A stretch of DNA of 64,000 nucleotides. Source: Pseudonocardia thermophila (lineage in GTDB: Bacteria > Actinomycetota > Actinomycetes > Mycobacteriales > Pseudonocardiaceae). The stretch spans positions 183,279 to 247,278 of the forward strand of contig NZ_FRAP01000007.1 in NCBI RefSeq assembly GCF_900142365.1, given 5' to 3'. The notes under the pieces were generated by a model. That model saw nothing but the letters and a program-made list of their open reading frames with translations. It ran no database searches and was not told the origin of the DNA. Within the stretch, counting starts at the first letter, position 1, and every line of letters begins with the position of its first letter. Shown here piece after piece: positions 33,395 to 41,966 of the stretch. Both the position numbers and the translations under genes were made by a program.

Positions 33395-34315
33395 ATGTCG
33401 CAGCAGAGCGTCGTCGAGGAGCTGCAACGCCTGGGGATGTCCGGGTACGAGGCGAAGGCCTACGTCGCGCTGGTCGCAGCGGGTACACCGCTGAACGGCT
33501 ACGAGGTGGCCAAGCGGTCGGGCGTCCCCCGCAGCACCGTCTACGAGACCCTCGGCAAGCTCGTCAGCCGCGGCGCCGCGTACGAGGTGCGGGCGGGGGA
33601 GGCCAGCGTCGGCTACATCTCGCTGCCGCCGTCGGCGCTGCTGGACCGGATGCGCCGCGACTTCGACCAGTCGATCGAGACGCTGCGCGCCGAGCTGCCG
33701 CAGGTGGCGTCGCCGCCGCAGGTGCGGCTCGTGCACAGCATGGTCGACCGGGCGTCCCTGCTCGACCGCGCCGAGGACGTCGTGGCGGCCGCGCAGACCG
33801 ACCTGTTCCTGTCCGGGTGGCCTGAGGAGATCGCCGAGCTCAAGCCGCTGGTGAAGCGCGCCGCGGACGAGGGCGTCGACGTGTCCGTGGTGTCGTTCGG
33901 GGAGGATCCCGACCCGGTCGGCAACACCATCGCGCACCGGTTCTCCAAGCCCGAGGTGGTGCTGGAGAACCTCGGCTGCCGGCTGCTGGTGATCGCCGCG
34001 GACCGGGAGCAGGCGGTCATCGGCGGCATCGTCAACGGCGAGGCCTGGGGGGTCTACACCGACGATCCCGCGGTCGTGCTGGTCGCCGTCGAGTACGTGC
34101 GCCACGACATCGCGATGCACCTGATCGCCGAGAAGTTCGACGTCGAGGACTTCGAGCAGTTCTGGACCTCGGACCCGGCGCTCAACCACCTGCGGGCGGA
34201 TCACGGTGCGGCGGCGGCGCTGCTGCGTCGGAGCGCGGGTCAGGCGGCGCAGGCTCGTCGGCCGCGGCGGCGGACCCCGAAGTCGGGTTCGGCGACGACG
34301 CAGTCGTCGAAGTGA
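33395..34315 (+). CDS. TrmB family transcriptional regulator
   Basis: 306 residues from ATG 33395 (GCAGGGGGAAC directly upstream; a GTG at 33341 overlapping the SDR stop is less likely). Residues about 8-75 are a winged HTH of PF01978 type (LNGYEVAKRSGVPRSTVYETLGKLVSRGAAYEV), followed by a phospholipase-D-like effector domain (DLFLSGWPEEIAELKPLV, VVIAAD-like strands). TrmB regulators sense sugars or other metabolites. The last 45 codons overlap the convergent MFS gene on the other strand and are basic and low-complexity. Confidence 0.85.
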   Translation: MSQQSVVEELQRLGMSGYEAKAYVALVAAGTPLNGYEVAKRSGVPRSTVYETLGKLVSRGAAYEVRAGEASVGYISLPPSALLDRMRRDFDQSIETLRAELPQVASPPQVRLVHSMVDRASLLDRAEDVVAAAQTDLFLSGWPEEIAELKPLVKRAADEGVDVSVVSFGEDPDPVGNTIAHRFSKPEVVLENLGCRLLVIAADREQAVIGGIVNGEAWGVYTDDPAVVLVAVEYVRHDIAMHLIAEKFDVEDFEQFWTSDPALNHLRADHGAAAALLRRSAGQAAQARRPRRRTPKSGSATTQSSK

Positions 34316-35495
34316 ACCCCACACGGCGGCAGCGGCTGAACGCCGCTGTCCCGCCCAGCACGAGCACCAGCGACATCGCCCAGCCCGCGGTGTAGCCGCC
34401 GGTCGCGTCGACGACGGCGCCGAACACGGGTGCGCCCAGCAGTGCGCCGACGTAGTAGCCGGCCATCGTCGCGCCGGAGGCTCGTCCGACGGCGTGCGGG
34501 GCGGCGGCGACGACCGAGGCGTGCATGATCCCGATCGCGGCCAGCTGCGCGGCGGTCGCCAGCAGCAGCCCGGCCACCATCGGCACCAGCCCGGTGACGG
34601 GGCCCGCGAGGAGCAGCACCATCCCGGCCGCGGTGGCCAGGCACATCGCGACCACCCCCGGGATGCGCGGGTTGCCGGTAGCGGTGCTGCGGGACGTGCC
34701 GCGGTCGGAGAGCTGGGCCGCCAGCACCATCCCGGCGACGCCGGCGACCGAACCGAGCGAGGTGAGGGCGCCGGCGAGCGCGAGCGGTGTGTCGCCCGCC
34801 TCGTTGAGGTAGGCGACCATCCACGAGTACAGCGGCTGCGAGCCGCCCACCAGCAGGAACGCTGCGATCGGGTACCACAGGAAGCCGCGCGGGAGCCGAC
34901 GCGGCGCAGCGTCGGCCGACCGGCCGGGTGCGCCGGTCGGCCGCGCGCTCGGCAGCGCCCATGCGGCACCGGCGGCGGTGAGCAGCACCAGCGGGACGGC
35001 GCCGAGGTACACCGGGCGCCAGCCGACGGCCTCGCCCGCGGCGGTCGCGATCGGCGCGGAGACGGCCACCAGCAGCGGCACGCCGGCCGTCTTCGTCGCG
35101 AGCGAGATCCCGTGCCGGTGCGCCGGGACGGCCACGGCGACGGCGAGGTTCGTGCCGGCGTTGGTGAGCGCGTAGCCGAACCCGGCGGCGAGCGCGCCCA
35201 CCAGCAGGACGGGGTAGACCGGCCACACGGCGGCGGTCACCAGCGCCGCCGCGATCAGCACCAGGTCGAGGGTGACGGCGCGGCGAGCGCCCATCCGGTC
35301 GGTGAGCCGCCCGGCGAGCGGCGCAGAGACCCCGGTCGAGCCGTAGAAGACGCCGATGAGGACGCCCAGCTCGGTGCGGGACAGGTCGAGGTCCGCCTGC
35401 AGCACCGGGGCCAGGAACCCCGGCACGAAACCGAGGAACGCACCGAGCCCGGTGGCCAGCGTGGAGACCGCGACGACGGCGCGCGGCCCGGCCAC
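34182..35495 (-). CDS. MFS transporter
   Basis: 437 residues from GTG 35495 with about 12 membrane segments; GRLTDRMGARRA is the loop-2/3 motif. FVPGFLAPVLQADLDLSRTELG closely matches the transporter at 16251, so the two are paralogues. The hydrophilic tail of about 45 residues (rich in Pro, Ala, Asp) is absent from the paralogue and lies over the 3' end of the TrmB gene, suggesting a run-on after loss of an original stop. The start comes one base after the stop of the SDR gene upstream on this strand. Confidence 0.86.
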   Translation of the reverse strand: MAGPRAVVAVSTLATGLGAFLGFVPGFLAPVLQADLDLSRTELGVLIGVFYGSTGVSAPLAGRLTDRMGARRAVTLDLVLIAAALVTAAVWPVYPVLLVGALAAGFGYALTNAGTNLAVAVAVPAHRHGISLATKTAGVPLLVAVSAPIATAAGEAVGWRPVYLGAVPLVLLTAAGAAWALPSARPTGAPGRSADAAPRRLPRGFLWYPIAAFLLVGGSQPLYSWMVAYLNEAGDTPLALAGALTSLGSVAGVAGMVLAAQLSDRGTSRSTATGNPRIPGVVAMCLATAAGMVLLLAGPVTGLVPMVAGLLLATAAQLAAIGIMHASVVAAAPHAVGRASGATMAGYYVGALLGAPVFGAVVDATGGYTAGWAMSLVLVLGGTAAFSRCRRVGFTSTTASSPNPTSGSAAAADEPAPPDPRSDAAAPPPHRDPPAGG

Positions 35496-35496
35496 C

Positions 35497-36258
35497 TCAG
35501 GCGTTGGTGACGCCGAGCGAGAGCCCGCCGTCGATGGTGAGCACGGCGCCGGTGGCCCACTCGGCTCGGGCGAGGTACTCGACGGCCTCGGCGACCTCCT
35601 CCGGGGTGCCGCTGCGCCCCAGGGCGTGCGCGGCGCCGAGGGCCCGCATGCGCTCCGCCGCCTCCTCGTCGGTGAACAGGCCGGCCCGCTGGTTGATCTC
35701 GGTCAGGACCCCGCCGGGGCGCACGCAGCTCACCCGCACGCCCTGCGGACCCAGCTCGGCCGCCAGCACGCCCGTGAGCGCCTCCAGGGCCCCCTTCGTG
35801 GCCGCGTAGGGGGAGGCGCCGGGGAAGGCCCGCTGGGTGTGCACGGAGCCGAAGAAGATCACTGCGCCCTGGCGCTCCCGCAGGTGCGGCAGGGCGAGGC
35901 CGGTGAGCAGCATCGGTGCGATCGTGTTCGAGGTGAACACGTCGAGGAGGGCTTGCTCGTCCAGCTCCTCGAGCGGCCCGCGGTACATGTTGCCCGCGGC
36001 GTGCACGAGCACCTCCAGGCCGCCGCCGTGCTCGACCGCGGCGTCGATCATCCGCTGCCGGTCGTCGGGGTTCGTCACGTCGCCGGCCACGGCCCGCACG
36101 TTCGGCCCGGCCTGCTCGGCCACGGCGGCGACGCGGTCGGCGCGGCGGCCGGTGACCGTGACCCGGGCACCCTCCGCCGCGAAGCGCGCGACCACCGCCG
36201 CGCCGATCCCCGACCCGCCCCCGGTGACCAGCACCGGCATGTCCTTCAGCGCCCTCAC
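35497..36258 (-). CDS. SDR oxidoreductase
   Basis: 253 residues from GTG 36258, overlapping the ThuA-like gene stop by GTGA. VTGGGSGIGAAVV cofactor motif and YAATKGALEAL active site after FFGSVHTQ. GRRADR after strand 2 suggests NADP preference. It forms a minus-strand unit ThuA-SDR-MFS with coupled boundaries, so its substrate is probably what the MFS imports. Confidence 0.88.
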   Translation of the reverse strand: MRALKDMPVLVTGGGSGIGAAVVARFAAEGARVTVTGRRADRVAAVAEQAGPNVRAVAGDVTNPDDRQRMIDAAVEHGGGLEVLVHAAGNMYRGPLEELDEQALLDVFTSNTIAPMLLTGLALPHLRERQGAVIFFGSVHTQRAFPGASPYAATKGALEALTGVLAAELGPQGVRVSCVRPGGVLTEINQRAGLFTDEEAAERMRALGAAHALGRSGTPEEVAEAVEYLARAEWATGAVLTIDGGLSLGVTNA

Positions 36259-36938
36259 GCGGTCCCCTCTCCCGATGTCCAGGTGATGGCTCGCCGCACG
36301 ATCTCACGGTGCTGCGGCACCTCGTACGACGGCGGATGGTGGCCCAGTGCGTCGTACACGACGCGCCCGCCGCCGTGCTCGCGCGCCCACAGCAGCGGCT
36401 GACCCGCGCACTGCAGCAGCGGCTGCACGTCGGCGGCGAGATCGAGGTCGCTGTAGCGCTCGTCCTCGATCGCGAAGTCGTCCAGCCCGGCGACGAGCGG
36501 GTGGTCGGCGCAGACCTCGATCTGCAGCGGGCCGAGCGGCGGGTGCGAGGAATGCCCCCAGCGCCAGGCCCCACCGACCGCGGCACCCCACTCCGGCCAG
36601 TCGTCGAAGCAGATGCTCGCGGTGTGCATCGCCAGCAGCCCGCCGCCCGCGGCCAGGTGCTCCTCCAGCGCGGACCGGGCGTCAGGGGCGGGGGAGCAGC
36701 CCAGCTCGGCGGCCTGCACCCGGTAGCGATCGGGTGTGCCGGGGCAGGTCATCGTCCAGCGCAGGGCGTTGACCACCAGGAGCGCGGCCCCTGGCAACGC
36801 ACGCAGGCCGGCGTCGATGTCCTCGTGCACCTCGGCGGTCAGCCCCTGCTCGGCCAGTAGCTCCGTCAGGCACGCCGTAGTGGCGGGGAAATCGTGCGTC
36901 GGACCGCCGGACAGGACAACGGCACGTCGGAGACTCAT
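36255..36938 (-). CDS. ThuA-like (trehalose-utilisation type) protein
   Basis: 227 residues of the glutamine-amidotransferase-like ThuA fold: VVLSGGPTHDF at the first strand, GGGLLAMHTA, and the late GGGRVVYDALGHH. ThuA of rhizobia takes part in conversion of 3-keto disaccharides, but most members are uncharacterised. It is first in a minus-strand operon with SDR and MFS genes. Its promoter region contains a perfect CGTTA-N6-TAACG palindrome 29 bases upstream. Confidence 0.8.
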   Translation of the reverse strand: MSLRRAVVLSGGPTHDFPATTACLTELLAEQGLTAEVHEDIDAGLRALPGAALLVVNALRWTMTCPGTPDRYRVQAAELGCSPAPDARSALEEHLAAGGGLLAMHTASICFDDWPEWGAAVGGAWRWGHSSHPPLGPLQIEVCADHPLVAGLDDFAIEDERYSDLDLAADVQPLLQCAGQPLLWAREHGGGRVVYDALGHHPPSYEVPQHREIVRRAITWTSGEGTA

Positions 36939-36967
36939 GCGTCCGGGACCCCCTTGGCCAAATTCGA

Positions 36968-36983
36968 CGTTAGGAACCTAACG
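36968..36983. promoter_or_regulatory. CGTYA-N6-TRACG operator, perfect 16-bp palindrome
   Basis: CGTTAGGAACCTAACG is fully symmetrical. It lies in the 107-base divergent region between the ThuA-like gene (minus) and an SDR gene (plus), with a second, weaker copy 54 bp to the right. Confidence 0.65.
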
Positions 36984-37021
36984 CCGCCCTCTGGTCAAGG
37001 CAAGGTGTAGAGAAGTAGCGT

Positions 37022-37037
37022 CGTTACCCGAGCAACG
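37022..37037. promoter_or_regulatory. CGTYA-N6-TRACG operator copy (one mismatch)
   Basis: CGTTA-CCCGAG-CAACG, embedded in a longer inverted repeat (7-bp arms 37019-37025 and 37034-37040). It ends 8 bases before the SDR start at 37046, so binding here would interfere with transcription or translation initiation. Confidence 0.5.
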
Positions 37038-37045
37038 ACGATGGG

Positions 37046-37840
37046 GTGAAAGCCGTGACGGGTTGGGCAGTGGTGACCGGGGCGGGCAACGGAATCGGTG
37101 CCGTGATCACCCGGCACGCCGTGAAGGCGGGTTACCGCGTCGCGGCGTGGGACGTGGACGAGAAGGCGGTGACGGCGCTCGCGGCCGAGCTCGGCGCATC
37201 GTGCGTCGGGACCGCCGTCGACGTGACCGACGAGGAAGCGGTCAACGCGGCGATGGCCGCGCTGCCGGAGGCACCCAAGCTGGTGGTGAACAACGCCGGC
37301 GTGGTGCGCTTCGGGCCGCTGCTGGACCTCTCGGTCGCCGACTGGCGGGCGGCGGTGGAGGTCAACCTCACCGGCACGTTCCTCGTCTCGCGCGCAGCGG
37401 CTCGGCGGATGATCGACGCCGGTGGCGGGGCGATCGTGAACATCTCCTCGATCAACGGCATCGCGGCGGCGCCGAACGCGGGTGCCTACACCGCCTCGAA
37501 GGCAGCGGTGATCAAGTTGACCGAGCACATGGCCCTGGAGTGGGGGGACGCCGGGATCCGCGTCAACGCGGTCGCACCGGGACTGATCAACGCGGGCATG
37601 TCGGAGCCGATCTTCGCCGACCCGGAGGTGCGTGCCCTGCGCCAGGGCCGCGTGCCGATGGGCCGACTGGGCTCGGCCGACGACGTCGCCGAGACCGTGA
37701 TGTACCTCGGCTCGCCGAAGGCCGCGTACGTGACCGCGCAGACGATCGCCGTCGACGGCGGCATCACGGCCTCGGCGCTGCACAAGATGCCGCGCCCGGC
37801 GTCGGTCGACTCGGTGGGCGTGGAGGCGGACTCGCGGTGA
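37046..37840 (+). CDS. SDR oxidoreductase
   Basis: 264 residues from GTG 37046 (GTG 37055 is an alternative). VVTGAGNGIGAVI cofactor motif, VNNAG, and YTASKAAVIKL active site after ISSINGI. Asp after strand 2 (WDVDEK) indicates NAD. The C-terminal tail after VDGGITAS is extended by about 25 residues. Divergent from the ThuA operon and directly upstream of a sugar-isomerase-like gene. Confidence 0.88.
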   Translation: MKAVTGWAVVTGAGNGIGAVITRHAVKAGYRVAAWDVDEKAVTALAAELGASCVGTAVDVTDEEAVNAAMAALPEAPKLVVNNAGVVRFGPLLDLSVADWRAAVEVNLTGTFLVSRAAARRMIDAGGGAIVNISSINGIAAAPNAGAYTASKAAVIKLTEHMALEWGDAGIRVNAVAPGLINAGMSEPIFADPEVRALRQGRVPMGRLGSADDVAETVMYLGSPKAAYVTAQTIAVDGGITASALHKMPRPASVDSVGVEADSR

Positions 37841-37856
37841 GCGACGGGCGACCGCG

Positions 37857-38594
37857 ATGATCTTCTCGCTCTCGGCGGCGACGGTCCTGGACCTGGCGCC
37901 CGGCGACGTCCCGCGCTGCGCGGCCGACGCCGGCTACCCCTTCTGCGGGGTGCGGTTCTCCGACGTCGCCGCGCAGGCTCCGGCTGTCGCCGCCGGGCTC
38001 CGGTCCTCGGGCGTCGAGCTGCTCGACGTCGAGGTGGTGCGCCTGGGTCCGGACGGCGTCACCGACGAGCACCGCCGCCTCGCCGACGCCGCCGCTGAGC
38101 TGGGTGCGCGGTTCCTGCTGACCGTCTCGCAGGACCCGGACCTCGCTGCCACCACCGACCGGGTCGCCGCCGTCGCGGACCTCCTCGCCGGCTCGACGAC
38201 CCGGGTGGCGATCGAGCCGATGCTGTTCACCGGCATCCGCACGCGCTCCGACGCCGAGCGCGTCGCGCGTGCGGTGCCGGGGACGGTCGTGCTGCTCGAT
38301 CCGCTGCACCTGCACCGGGCCGGCACCCCGCTGTCGCAGCCCGCCGACCCGGACCTGACGGGCTACGCGCAGCTGTGCGACGCGGCGGCCGAGGAGCCCC
38401 TCGACCTCGCCCACGAGGCCCGCCACGAGCGTCTGGTGCCGGGGGAGGGGGTGCTGGCGCTGAGTGAGTTCCTGGCGGCGCTGCCGCCCGCCACGCCGCT
38501 CTCGATCGAGGTGCAGTCGGACCAGCTGGCGGCGATGCTGGAGCCCTTCCCGCGGGCGGTACTGGTGCGGGAGGCGGCGGAGAAGCTGCTCTGA
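37857..38594 (+). CDS. Sugar phosphate isomerase/epimerase-like TIM-barrel protein
   Basis: 245 residues of the AP-endonuclease-2/xylose-isomerase-like fold. VAIEPMLFTGIRT carries the conserved glutamate, VVLLDPLHLHRAG the strand with Asp and His, and LSIEVQSDQL the last metal ligand. It is shorter than typical members (about 270-290). Possible roles are epimerisation or isomerisation of an oxidised polyol; related barrels also act on C-glycosides. The SDR gene ends 16 bases upstream. Confidence 0.78.
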   Translation: MIFSLSAATVLDLAPGDVPRCAADAGYPFCGVRFSDVAAQAPAVAAGLRSSGVELLDVEVVRLGPDGVTDEHRRLADAAAELGARFLLTVSQDPDLAATTDRVAAVADLLAGSTTRVAIEPMLFTGIRTRSDAERVARAVPGTVVLLDPLHLHRAGTPLSQPADPDLTGYAQLCDAAAEEPLDLAHEARHERLVPGEGVLALSEFLAALPPATPLSIEVQSDQLAAMLEPFPRAVLVREAAEKLL

Positions 38595-38649
38595 GGTCTA
38601 CGGGCGCTGCCGCTCGTCGGCCCTGGTTGCGGCAGCCCGAATCGGCCGA

Positions 38650-39510
38650 CACTCTCCGCTCCTGTGCAGGGTTCGGCCTGTCCGGCGCTGTTCGGTTGTG
38701 ATCGGGTGGTGGCCGCCTTCTCGAAGGGTGATGGCGGGTTTGCCCGGTAGTGGCGGGGCTCGGTGACCCGGCGGTGTCGTGAAGGGGTGATCCGGACGAG
38801 GCTGCCGTCGTCTCCGGCGTGGACCTTCCCCCGGGGCGCTCGGTGTTCGAGGTGGTGGACGCAGTGCTCGGCCGAGTTGGCTTCGCTGGTCGGGCCGCCC
38901 CGGCCCAATCCTGGATGTGGTCGAGTTCGCCGTTGACGACTCTCCGCCGACAGCTCGGGAACCGGCAGTGCACGTCCCTGGGTTTCACATGATCAGCCAG
39001 TGCGGTGGAGGGGTGGTGGCGGGTGCGGCCCAGATCGAGCAGCCGCCCGGAGAAGGGCTCGAGCTGCGCCGCTGCCAGATCGCATCCGGCGCGACCTGCC
39101 GCGCCGGCTCTGCGGGGAAGGGCCGGTAGCCGACCAGCGGGGTCGTTGTTCTGCCCCAGCAGCGTGGCGGCGTCCACCACGATCTGGCAGTGTGCGTCGC
39201 GGGGGTTGACCGGTGGCGGCATCGGCCCGTCGGCGTCGTCGGCCTAGGTGATCATCCGGCCGCTCAGCACAGCGGCGGCGAGATCAGCGCGACGCTGATC
39301 CTGGTGCGGGGATCGTTCGCGCCGAGGCCGCCCTCGGCTAGCCGGGTGAGCCTTCCGCAGCGGGCGACCACGTCGGTGGTGGGCATGAGGATCCACAGGC
39401 CGGCCGTACCAGGACCGTCCTCGTCGTCCTGGTGGTAGACCGGCACCCGCCGAGCCTCGAAGGCCCGCTCGCGGCGGTTCTCGACGTCCTCGGCGTCGTT
39501 GGCCATGACC
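38650..39510 (-). pseudogene. Decayed DUF222-HNH endonuclease (13E12 repeat family)
   Basis: The minus strand holds the family's conserved pieces in different frames. AFEARRVPVYHQ...LWILMPTTDVVARC is in one frame (about 39506-39264). HCQIVVDAATLLG, GRLLDLGRT, ALADHVKPRD and the zinc/HNH segment HCRFPSCRRRVVNGELDHIQDW are in a second (39222-38898). The post-HNH stretch GGPTSEANSAEHCVHHLEH is in a third (from about 38908). At least two frameshifts and loss of the N-terminal half make it non-functional. Such genes are repeated, possibly mobile, in actinomycetes. The flanking stretch 39511-39892 shows nothing recognisable. Confidence 0.8.
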
Positions 39511-39892
39511 GCCCGCTTGCCGCGGCTCGCAACTGGGCCGGGGTCTGATCGGGGAGCCTTCGGCAGCACGCGCCGTTCGACTTGAGCCGCTCCGCAGGCC
39601 CTCAATCGAACACAGCTCGGAGAGCGGATGCAGCGCAGCGGCAACTCAGTCGGCCAGAACCCTGCGGAACCCGTCGTGACGACACGGCTGTGTTCGCCGC
39701 GAAGGGTGACCCACTGCCCGACGAACCGCGGCGCGCTGAGCGGCATCTGACGCGGTCGGAGAGATGAGCACGATGCCGGGACCGCGGCGGCGCAGGTACT
39801 CCGCAGCCGGCTGGCGGGATGCGGAAGGAAACGCGGAGGCGAGAACCCGGGAGAGGTGGGCCGTCCTCGTCGGAGCCGATTCCCCGAGACAG

Positions 39893-39932
39893 GGGTGCCC
39901 GCGCACATCCGTCGGGATGTGCGCGGGCACCC
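39893..39932 (-). terminator. Hairpin ending the Liv transporter operon
   Basis: An 18-bp perfect stem, 39893-39910 with 39915-39932, and a tight 4-base loop, 16 bases beyond the stop of the last minus-strand gene (39948). A strong intrinsic-type terminator without T-tract. Confidence 0.75.
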
Positions 39933-39947
39933 ACGCAGAGAGCCGAG

Positions 39948-40487
39948 CTACGACCCCTTGACCACCCAGGTGCAGAGCTCCTCGGCGGTCTCCGGCGGTT
40001 GCACGGTCCACGCATCCCCGGCGTGCGCCTGGATGCTGCGCACGCACCGCGCGCAGTACCGCGGCCGCCCGCCCGGAACCCCGGGCACCTCCCCCTCGTC
40101 GACCTTCGCGACGTCGGGATTGGCCCGCCAGTACTGCCCTCCGCTACCGCAGCGATGACGGAACGTCGTGGAGTCGCCGTCCACCTCGACGGTGCCGAGC
40201 GAGCCGTGGGCCCGCAGCAGCGCGGCGATCTCGCGGGCGTCGACGCGGGAGCCGACGAGATCGTCGATGTGCACGGTCGTACCACCGATGAGCTCGTCGA
40301 TGACCTCCGTGACCGGGCGGTGCTCGGCCGCGAGGTCGATGAGCTGCACGATCAGCGCCACGAGCCGGTCGTGCAGCCCGCGCCAGCGCGCGTGCTCGGC
40401 CTCGACCAGGGCGAGCACGCGCTCGTCGACCGGTGGGTCGAGCGCGCGCAGCTGGTCCGGGAGCTGCTGCAGATGCAGTTCGGTCAT
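39948..40487 (-). CDS. Unrecognised protein of the Liv transporter operon
   Basis: 179 residues from ATG 40487, overlapping the livF stop by ATGA. The N-terminal half (to about 85) is helical and Leu/Asp/Glu-rich. The C-terminal half has FRHRCGSGGQYW and RYCARC, a possible zinc-binding set of His and three cysteines, then a late Cys-Thr-Trp. No signal peptide or membrane segment. As the last gene of a complete ABC importer operon it may be an ATPase-associated regulator or a cytosolic substrate-processing protein, but nothing shows which. Confidence 0.7.
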   Translation of the reverse strand: MTELHLQQLPDQLRALDPPVDERVLALVEAEHARWRGLHDRLVALIVQLIDLAAEHRPVTEVIDELIGGTTVHIDDLVGSRVDAREIAALLRAHGSLGTVEVDGDSTTFRHRCGSGGQYWRANPDVAKVDEGEVPGVPGGRPRYCARCVRSIQAHAGDAWTVQPPETAEELCTWVVKGS

Positions 40488-41188
40488 CGCAGGTACGACG
40501 CTGCGAGCTCGTCGGACTCCAGCAGCTCGGTCGAGTCGCGGGTGAGGACGTTCCGGCCGCCGCGCAGGATGTAGGTGCGGTCGCTGACCTTCAGCGCTGC
40601 CGCCTGCTGCTCGACGATCAGGAACGTCACCCCGGTCTCGCGCAGCTCGCTGACCACGGCGAACAGGTCGCGGACAACGCGCGGCGCCAGCCCGAACGAC
40701 AGCTCGTCGACGAGCAGGAGCCGTGGCCGGCTCATCAGCGCCCGCCCGAGCGCCAGCATCTGCTGCTGACCACCCGACAGCGACGACGCGGGCTCGGCCA
40801 GCCGGCCGGCCAGCTCGGGGAACAGGTCGAGCACCCGATCGCGGGTGGCCTTGACCTCCCCGGCCGGGATCCGGCGGGTGGCCAGCCCGAGGTCGAGGTT
40901 CTCCCCGACGGTGAGCGTCTGGAAGATGCCGCGGCCCTCGGGGAGCTGGCAGAGCCCCATCCGAGCCCGCTTGTCGGGCGTCGCCCGGCCGAGCTCCTGG
41001 CCGTCGAAGGTGATCCGGCCCGACCACAGCGGCAGCATGCCGGACAGCAACCGCATCAGCGACGTCTTGCCCGTGCCGTTCGGGCCGAGCACCGTGACGA
41101 TCTCGCCCTCGTCGACGTGGAGCGAGATCCCGTGCAGCACCTCGATGCTGCCGTAGCCCGTGTGGGCGTCCTCAATCTCCAGCAGCAA
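40484..41188 (-). CDS. livF: Branched-chain-amino-acid-type ABC transporter ATPase LivF
   Basis: 234 residues. Walker A GPNGTGKTS, signature LSGGQQQ, Walker B RLLLVDELS, and the LivF-typical QLPEGRGIFQTLTVGENL (the Q-loop region of this branch). Start is TTG 41188, 17 bases inside livG. One of two ATPases energising the importer; in catabolic islands such Liv systems often carry aromatic or terpenoid acids rather than amino acids. Confidence 0.93.
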   Translation of the reverse strand: MLLEIEDAHTGYGSIEVLHGISLHVDEGEIVTVLGPNGTGKTSLMRLLSGMLPLWSGRITFDGQELGRATPDKRARMGLCQLPEGRGIFQTLTVGENLDLGLATRRIPAGEVKATRDRVLDLFPELAGRLAEPASSLSGGQQQMLALGRALMSRPRLLLVDELSFGLAPRVVRDLFAVVSELRETGVTFLIVEQQAAALKVSDRTYILRGGRNVLTRDSTELLESDELAASYLR

Positions 41189-41966
41189 CGTCGGCTCCCA
41201 GGTAGGCCTCCACGACGACGGGGTCGCGCAGGACGTCCTTCGGCGCGCCCGAGGTGATGATCCGTCCGAAGTGCAGGACGGCCGCCGTCGGGCAGAGCCG
41301 GCTGATCAGTTCCAGGTCGTGTTCGATGATCATGACAGCGGCTTCGGGGTTGCGCGCGGTCCACGCGTTGAGCCCGTTGACGAGCCGGTCGACGTCCTCG
41401 GCGCCGAGGCCGGCGGCCGGCTCGTCGAGGAGCAGGAGCACGGGGTCGTTGAGCAGCGCCCGCGCCACCTCGATGATCTTCTGGCTGCCGACCGGGAACG
41501 CGTTCGCCGCGCGGTCCGGGTGGTCGAGGCCCAGCTCCTCCAGGAGGGCGTAGGCGCGCTCGCGCTGGACGCGCTCGTCGCGCCGGGCCGAGGGCAGCCC
41601 GAGCAGTTCGGCGAGGTGACCGTGCCGGTAGTGGCGGCTCCCGCCCACCATCACGTTCTCGACGGCGGACAGGTTCGGGATGAGCCGCGGGGTCTGGAAG
41701 GTGCGCGAGACACCCATCCGCGCGACCTCCATCGGCGCTCGCCCCAGCACGCTCTGCCCGGCCAGCCGGACGTCGCCCGCGTCGGGCTGCAGGTAGCCCG
41801 AGACGACGTTGAGGCAGGTGGTCTTGCCCGCCCCGTTCGGTCCGATCAGGCCGGTGAAGCCGGGTCGGACGTCGAGCGAGACATCGACGAGGACCTTGTT
41901 GCCGCCGAACGCCTTCTGCACGTCGACGAATTGCACGACCGGGGTCGCGACCGCGGTGGTGGTCAT
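41172..41966 (-). CDS. livG: Branched-chain-amino-acid-type ABC transporter ATPase LivG
   Basis: 264 residues. Walker A GPNGAGKTT, the LivG-type MGVSRTFQTPRLIPNLSAVENV, and Walker B VLLLLDEPAAGL. The canonical ABC signature LSGGQ is replaced by FPVGSQK, a marked deviation from the C-loop, although the position and following helix (IIEVARALLNDPVLLLLDEP) are normal. In heterodimeric transporters one degenerate site is tolerated. Overlaps livM by 4 bases. Confidence 0.92.
   Translation of the reverse strand: MTTTAVATPVVQFVDVQKAFGGNKVLVDVSLDVRPGFTGLIGPNGAGKTTCLNVVSGYLQPDAGDVRLAGQSVLGRAPMEVARMGVSRTFQTPRLIPNLSAVENVMVGGSRHYRHGHLAELLGLPSARRDERVQRERAYALLEELGLDHPDRAANAFPVGSQKIIEVARALLNDPVLLLLDEPAAGLGAEDVDRLVNGLNAWTARNPEAAVMIIEHDLELISRLCPTAAVLHFGRIITSGAPKDVLRDPVVVEAYLGADVAAGD

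Noticed and set aside
38595..39892. Active insertion sequence or transposon
   Set aside because: No transposase, terminal inverted repeats or target duplications found; only DUF222-HNH remnants.
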